Positions 58,570 through 64,000 of a DNA stretch of 64,000 bases are shown piece after piece. Position 1 is the stretch's first letter. Each line of letters begins with the position of its first letter. The stretch lies in NCBI RefSeq assembly GCF_037038585.1, contig NC_092559.1:6355488-6419487 (forward strand), read 5' to 3'. Source of the stretch: Patagioenas fasciata (taxonomy: Eukaryota; Chordata; Aves; Columbiformes; Columbidae). The notes under the pieces were generated by a model. The model saw nothing but the letters and a program-made list of their open reading frames with translations. It did no database searches and was not told the DNA's origin. A program made the translations under genes and the position numbers.

Positions 58570-59502
58570 ATGTCCAACAGCAGCTCCATCACCCAGTTCC
58601 TCCTCCTGCCTTTCACAGACACACGGGAACTGCAGCTCTTGCACTTCTGGCTCTTCCTGGGCACCTACCTGGCTGCCCTCCTGGGCAACGGCCTCATCAT
58701 CACCACCATAGCCTGGGACCAGCACCTCCACACCCCCATGTACTTCTTCCTGCTCAACCTCGCTCTCCTCGACCTGGGTTCTATCTCCACCATTGTCCCC
58801 AAGTCCATGGCAAACTCCCTCTGGAACACCACAGCCATTTCTTATATGGGATGTGCTGCTCAGCTCTTTCTCTTTGTCTTTTTCCTTTCAGCAGAGTATT
58901 CTCTTCTCACCATCACGTCCTACGACCGCTACGTTGCCATCTGCAAACCCCTGCACTACGGGACCCTCCTGGGCAGCAGAGCTTGTGTCCACATGGCAGC
59001 AGCTGCCTGGGCCACTGGGTTTCTCAATGCTCTGCTGCACACGGCCAATACATTTTCACTGCCACTGTGCAAGGGCAATGCCCTGGACCAGTTCTTCTGT
59101 GAAATCCCCCAGATCCTCAAGCTCTCCTGCTCACACTCCTACCTCAGGGAAATTTGGCTTCTCGCTTTCAGTGTTTTTCTGGTTTTGGGATGTTTTGTGT
59201 TCATTGTGGTGTCCTATGTGCAGATCTTCAGGGCCGTGCTGAGGATCCCCTCTGAGCAGGGACGGCACAAAGCCTTTTCCACCTGCCTCCCTCACCTGGC
59301 CGTGGTCTCCTTGTTTATCAGCATTGGTGCATTTGCCTACCTGAAGCCCCACTCTGTCTCCTCCCCATTCCTGGACCTACTGATGTCTGTTCTGTACTCG
59401 CTGGTACCTCCGACATTGAACCCCCTCGTTTACAGCATGAGGAACCAGGAGCTCAAGAATGCTCTGAGGAAGCTGATTACTGGATGTTTTCAGCAGCCAT
59501 AG
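58570..59502 (+). CDS. OR-5: olfactory receptor, OR14-like (gamma-c)
   Basis: This is an intact single-exon odorant receptor of 310 residues. It has the N3 sequon, GN 39-40, LHTPMYFF 53-60, Cys95 and Cys167, SYDRY 117-121 preceded by Thr116 where the others have Met, KAFSTC 234-239 and NPLVYSMRN. TM7 reads LYSLVPPTLNP, and Asp173 replaces Gly; both are shared with OR-2 rather than OR-1, OR-3 and OR-4. TM5 (LLAFSVFLVLGCF) and TM6 (ISIGAFAYLKPHSVSS) are the most divergent of the set. The tail ends GCFQQP. The ATG is 23 bases after the acceptor; the upstream ATG at 58483 is intronic. Its 3' flank is unlike that of the other loci. Confidence 0.95.
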   Translation: MSNSSSITQFLLLPFTDTRELQLLHFWLFLGTYLAALLGNGLIITTIAWDQHLHTPMYFFLLNLALLDLGSISTIVPKSMANSLWNTTAISYMGCAAQLFLFVFFLSAEYSLLTITSYDRYVAICKPLHYGTLLGSRACVHMAAAAWATGFLNALLHTANTFSLPLCKGNALDQFFCEIPQILKLSCSHSYLREIWLLAFSVFLVLGCFVFIVVSYVQIFRAVLRIPSEQGRHKAFSTCLPHLAVVSLFISIGAFAYLKPHSVSSPFLDLLMSVLYSLVPPTLNPLVYSMRNQELKNALRKLITGCFQQP

Positions 59503-59697
59503 ACGGCCTACTTTCTCTGCAGTGGGCTCCAGTGTACATCATGACAGGCTAAGTTTGTTTTTCTTTCTCTACTTCCCTTTTCCACACATGATGTTATCTT
59601 CAAAGTTATGTCACTATTCATCCCATTAAGTATCCTCACATTTTGTGTGACTGAGGCACTTTGTGTAAATGGGGAGTTTCTCATTGTATTTAAGTGA

Positions 59698-59703
59698 AAT
59701 AAA
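59698..59703 (+). other. Poly(A) signal of OR-5
   Basis: AATAAA lies about 195 bases after the stop, preceded by TTAAGTGA. The context differs from that of the other four loci. Confidence 0.55.
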
Positions 59704-60880
59704 TGAACCTACAACAGCTTTTTTTGTTTGTTTTCAGTCCGAGATCCATCCTCAGCATAGTTAGAACAAATGTGAAATGAAAACACCTTCCTGACTGCAC
59801 CAGCTTTGGGAAGGCTGCTCTGTGCCTGGAGCAGTAAGAGCTCTTGAGGTCCTCAAGGGCCAGGGCTTTTCTGCTGGCCTGGGGAGAGGGGATGGCATGG
59901 AGGGGCTGCAGACCTCTCAGGATGTGCTGGAGAGGAGAGCAAATGACACAGGTGCCTCCTTTTCCTTTTGGCATGTGTGTTCGCCCACCTCTGGGGTGAC
60001 TCCTCTCTGAGCTGCAGGAGCTGCTTTGCCCTTCAGAGTGGCAGAGGCTGTGGGGTGACTGCCCAGAGCACCTGCAATGGGCACTGCTGTGGGACCAGCC
60101 CTGACTGGGCTTCCCTGGGGAGAGGGTGCTGGTGGTGGAGAGAGGGCAGGGGAGGTGGCAGAACCTTGAGAGAACTGGACTGGGCTGGAAAGTACCTGGG
60201 AGTGAAAAACATCAGCGTGTATCTCGTGGTGCATGACCATGCAGGGTGAAGACTCACACCAGGGGTTGTGGTGCAGAGCCAGGGCTTCTGGAAGGGATCA
60301 AAGACATGCAGGTGCAGGAGAGAGGAGACTGCTCTATGCCCTTGGTGACATGGACAGACCAGGAAGGTGGCCCAGAGCCTTCATCACCCCCCCAGTCACT
60401 GGCCATCTCTCATGGGCCATTTCCAGCACTGGCCGCGCACCCCAGGTTTACGGGTAAGGTTCCCTGTGAGGCCATGTCCATCCTCCTGCTGGGCTCAGGG
60501 CCTGTCTCAGGGAATGGACAGCCCTGCCCAGACTCTCTCCTGGCCCAGACCCTGGCAGACCCTGGAGCAGGGCTGCCTGTGACCCCACAGGTGACACGGC
60601 CTCTCCAGGAGCTTGGAGAGGCTGCACAACAGGAAGGCCATGGGGTGACAAAGCACCAAGGACTGCTCTGGCTATCAAGTCAGGAGACCGTTCCCCACCC
60701 CGAACGCACCCTGTCCTGTGCTGAACCTGCACCATGGGGCTGTGGGACCACATGTGGGGCAGCAGGGCTGTGCTGTCACAGCACAAGGTGCAGACAGGGG
60801 CCACAAAGCAGCTGCCAGGGGTGACAGCAAGGACAGTAGACAAGAGTACATGTACATTGGCTTTACTGTGCAGGGATGGC
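59704..60880. other. No recognisable feature
   Basis: This is GC-rich sequence not shared with the other OR 3' flanks. The 192-codon frame at 60246-60824 overlaps a 148-codon frame on the other strand and resembles no protein I know, so it is not called a gene. Confidence 0.5.
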
Positions 60881-62047
60881 TTCGGGAAAGGCAAAGCTCA
60901 CCTGGAGTTGGCGACTGCAAGAAAAGTCAAGAGCAAACTAAGAGCTTCAACAGCTGTGTTAGAGACCACGGCTGAAGAAAGGGAACACAGAGCTGCTGCT
61001 GAGTGAAGAGGGAAATTTAGTAACAGCAGACACTGACACTGAGGGGCTCAATGACTTCTGTACCTGGGTCTTTACTGAAACCATCTCCCAGGCCTCTATG
61101 CTCAATGAAGGGGTTCAAGGAGGGGAGCAAGTCTTTGGGGACCCTCAGGAAACCCCAGCAGGACAAACACCAGTGTCTGCCCCTGCAGGGGACTCACCTG
61201 GCAATGGCACAGGCTGGGGATGTCTGGTTGGGAGCAGCTCTGTGGGAAAGGTCTGTGTGGGCAGGGAGCTGGACAGGAGGCAGCGTGTGCCCTGGTGCAA
61301 GGGAGGCTAGGAGCACCCTGGGCTGTGCCACCAGGAGCATGGCCAGGAGGTGGAGGGAAGGGATTCTCTGGAATAGTCCATCCAGATCTCAGATCCCAAT
61401 TCAGGAAAGATATTGGCAAGCTGGAGTGGGTTGAGCAAAGGGCCTCAGGACAGCCAGAAACTGGAGCACTTGGCCTGTGGGGAGAGGCTGAGGGAGCCGG
61501 GCTTGTCCAGCCCAGAGAAGGGAAGGCTGACAGGGACCTCATCACAGCCTGTCAGTACCAGTAAGGAGGTGATGGAGAACACACAGCCAGGCTCTTCACC
61601 ATGATGTGTGGCAGAAGGACAAAAGAGAATGGGTGGCAGGTGAAAGAGGAGAGGTTCAGCCAAGACATGAGGAAAAGCTTTTTCCCTAGGAGGTGAGCGT
61701 CAACTTCATTTTCACCAGGGATCACATCAGCCTCATGGTTACCCTCAAATGGCAGAACGTCATTTTAAAGGACTGTATAAATTTAACTACTCCTACATTT
61801 ATACATTCGGCCCTTTAAGGCAATTGTGAAGCTGATGTGACCCCCGGTGAAAATGAATTTGACACCCCTGCCCTGGGAGCTCAGCCAAGTGCTGTCTCAG
61901 GTCACCCAGAGAGGCTGAGCAGCCTCTGTCCTTGCGGGTTTTCAATCTCTGATTGAATGAAGGCTTGAACACCTTGTTCTGACCCAGTTTGTGACAGGTT
62001 TGACTGCAGACTCCTGAGGTCCCTTCAACCTCAGTTCTCTTATGATC
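60880..62047 (+). mobile_element. Decayed CR1 3' half
   Basis: Forward frames give EGNLVTADTDTEGLNDFCTWVFTETISQAS in pieces near 61010-61100 (CR1 GxLVTxDxEKAELLNAFFASVFT). Near 61415-61560 come a WVEQRAS-like stretch, GERLREPGLSSPEKGRL and the ACAGGGACCTCATCACAGCC block. After the nested MITE the CR1 resumes with CTCAGGTCACCCAGAGAGGC and ends near GGTCCCTTCAACCTCAG. Confidence 0.7.
61687..61870. mobile_element. Palindromic MITE, hAT-like, nested in CR1
   Basis: The two halves are inverted repeats. The left arm has TTCATTTTCACCAGGGATCA and ACATCAGCCTCA; the right arm, reversed, has CAGGGGTGTCAAATTCATT, TTTTCACCGGGGGTCAC and ATCAGCTTCA. The arms meet around TAACTACTCCTACATTTA. A terminal CAGGGGTGTCAAA is typical of hAT-type elements (from memory). 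The flanks CCCTAGGA (61684-61691) and CCCTGGGA (61871-61878) look like an 8-base target-site duplication with one mismatch, the hAT length. It has no coding capacity. Confidence 0.7.
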
Positions 62048-64000
62048 CCATTGTGATGCTGGGCTCTGTTTCTAATGGGAGCAAAGGAGATGATTAAGGG
62101 ACATGAACGCACCTGTGCTGTAGGTGACCATCTAAACCAACATCTAAACCCAGCCAACACCTCAGTGTGACTCGCTCTAAGCCAAGTGTGAGGAGTCCTG
62201 GGCAGGGAAGGTTCAGAGGGCATGGGGCGCTATGTAAGACACAAAATGATCTTGGCTTCATGCCTGCAGGCCCATCCGATGTCAGTTAATGTCAATGAAA
62301 GATAAATATGAACTGAAGACTAAGTTTCAAAGCCAAGGAAGGTTTCAACGTACTTTTCCTTTTTTTTAAGTCTTTGGAGGGTTATTTTCTTCCAAAAGGA
62401 AAGTGTTTTCCACAACTAGAAATGGATATAAGACACACATGTCCTCAGCTACATGGATAGCTTTTTACATATTGATTTTTCATATGGCACATATTACATT
62501 CTTACATATTAAACATTTATTTATTTTCTTTTTAAGTATTTTGGGGTATTTATTTCTTTGAAAAACTAAGAGTTTTGCAGAACTGGGCATGGATTTAGGA
62601 CACAAATGTCTTCAGCTCCAGGGACACAAACACCTGGTGCCAGTGTAGATGCCCTGGGTACCCCTGCCTAACTTCCACCTGCATTGCAAGGTGCTCTGGT
62701 CTCCCCAGGTCCTCTGTGATAGATGCCAATCCCAGGCCAGCACCTCGGATAAAATGGGTCCCCTAAAATGGCACTGGCTGTTTATGGTGAGACAACTAAT
62801 GACTGATGTCTGTTGGAAACGTGGACGTGTTTATATTTTTGTTGTGTTTTTTGTTTGTTTGTTTGTTTTTGAGGGTGTTTTTTGTTTGTTTGTGTGGGCT
62901 TGGTGGTGGTTTGTTTAACATATTAACTAAAAAAATAAAAGGACAAAAAGTGAATCACCAGGTCGTGTACTAAAGGCAGGAGAAGAAATATCGGTCTTCC
63001 CCTGTACTTCTATTACCAACACGCTATTATTTCATCTCCCTTGTCATTTAGGAGTTTCCACCTCTCCTGACTAAATGTCCATGTCAAAGGACAACTTTCC
63101 AACAGTCTGTCTGGATGTTCGCCCTTCCCAGTGCTCTCAGGTTTCTCCTCCACTTGCTCTTTGGTCATTCAGTTGCCTCTCCACTGTCTGGTTTCTGCTT
63201 TGAGCCTCAGGCAGTTACAAACTTACCCCAGTCTTCAGAGGTCTAATTAACATGGTACACACCAAGTTAATTGTGTTTCTATCTATCCTTTCCTATCTCT
63301 CTGTCTAAAAATAGTTCTTGTGTGGATGTCCCTTGTGGATGGTGGACCTCATCAGATCCAGCTTACACACACAGCTGAGGAAAGTGTTTTACTGTTTATT
63401 AAACTGTGCAGTGTTTGCACAGGAGAGCAGGTGGAGCTGGTGCACAGGAGCTGCAGCATCTCCTGCAGAGCTCAGTGGAGAAGTCTGATGTGAGGAAAAG
63501 TGGTGCAAGTCTCTGGTGGCCAAAGAGGGAACCTACAGACTGGGGGTGGGGGGTGAGGAGTGAGGTTGTCCATACAGTGTCCAGCCTCAAAGGACTGTTC
63601 TCCTGCCTGTGCAGATGTCTTCAGGAGACCCTCGGGATCAATGTCCAGTGTAGAATGCTGCTGTCACTTCTTCTATATACTGAAAAATGACAGAAAATAC
63701 CCTTGAAAGAAAACACCCTCCTTTATGAAATCTTATTTGCAATCTTCATCATTGAGTGTCCCACTGAAACCATTCCAATTAGTTCTACAAGTCTTTTGCA
63801 TATGAAGAATATTACAGAAAGAAACATCGCTCGTTAGGGCTTTCTGTGTTTTAATAAGCCCCATGGCGTATTTGGTGCTGAGTCCATAAACCACAGATAC
63901 CAAGCACAGACTGAAGAATCTGCTCAAGAAGTCCAAGTCAGAAGCAAACTCCAAAGTATCTTCAAGCATTAATGGGCCCCACTGAGGGCTGTTACTGACA
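61935..64000. repeat. Right copy of the 2 kb direct duplication
   Basis: The stretch matches 11860-13920 in the same direction. It lacks the TTTC array of the left copy but has a local tandem duplication: the TTTTCCACAACTAGAAATGG block (62407) recurs as the block at 62575. The end (63700-64000) is the start of another OR-less upstream module, so the array probably continues beyond the window. Confidence 0.65.

Noticed and set aside
60246..60824. 192-codon forward frame with an overlapping 148-codon reverse frame
   Set aside because: It is GC-rich with mutual overlap on both strands, no domain, and no second copy to test.

Overview
This is bird nuclear DNA. It carries a small array of near-identical olfactory receptor (OR) genes of the avian gamma-c expansion (OR14-like), embedded in CR1 LINE copies and fragments of endogenous-retrovirus-type LTRs. 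CR1 tails with ATTCTGTG-type octamers and LTRs of the kind I know from bird genomes support Aves. I cannot name the species.

Five OR loci alternate in direction: OR-1 (+, 6078-6992), OR-2 (-, 18905-19861, broken by one stop codon), OR-3 (+, 30858-31814), OR-4 (-, 43757-44671) and OR-5 (+, 58570-59502). The four intact genes encode seven-helix receptors of 304-318 residues with the usual OR motifs. All five loci share one gene plan: a GC-rich 5' non-coding exon ending in a GTAAGT donor, an intron of 1.3-2.3 kb, and a coding exon whose splice acceptor lies exactly 23 bases before the ATG. An AATAAA follows within about 250 bases of the stop. Introns come in two core types: A in OR-1, OR-3 and OR-4; B in OR-2 and OR-5.

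The loci belong to large duplicated units of roughly 8-12 kb in direct and inverted copies. Units share relic CR1 insertions, so those insertions predate the duplications. Every place where orientation switches holds mobile DNA. Between OR-1 and OR-2 lie CR1 pieces and a tandemly duplicated LTR. Between OR-2 and OR-3 lies a decayed CR1. Between OR-3 and OR-4 lies an LTR next to two oppositely oriented CR1 halves joined by a 0.77 kb minisatellite. Between OR-4 and OR-5 lies a young CR1 (about 48645-51300) with a long open reverse-transcriptase frame. Other items are a relic of a different OR family (10795-11000), a palindromic hAT-like MITE inside a CR1 (61687-61870), and a 2 kb direct duplication (11860-13920 and 61935-63990).

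The four intact receptors would act in olfactory neurons as G-protein-coupled odorant receptors. No other protein-coding gene is convincing. Most other long frames are chance frames in GC-rich introns, flanks or CR1 relics. I found no wholly new system. The strongest leads are the inverted array with mobile elements at its axes, the intron-core exchange, and the inverted CR1 with its minisatellite.
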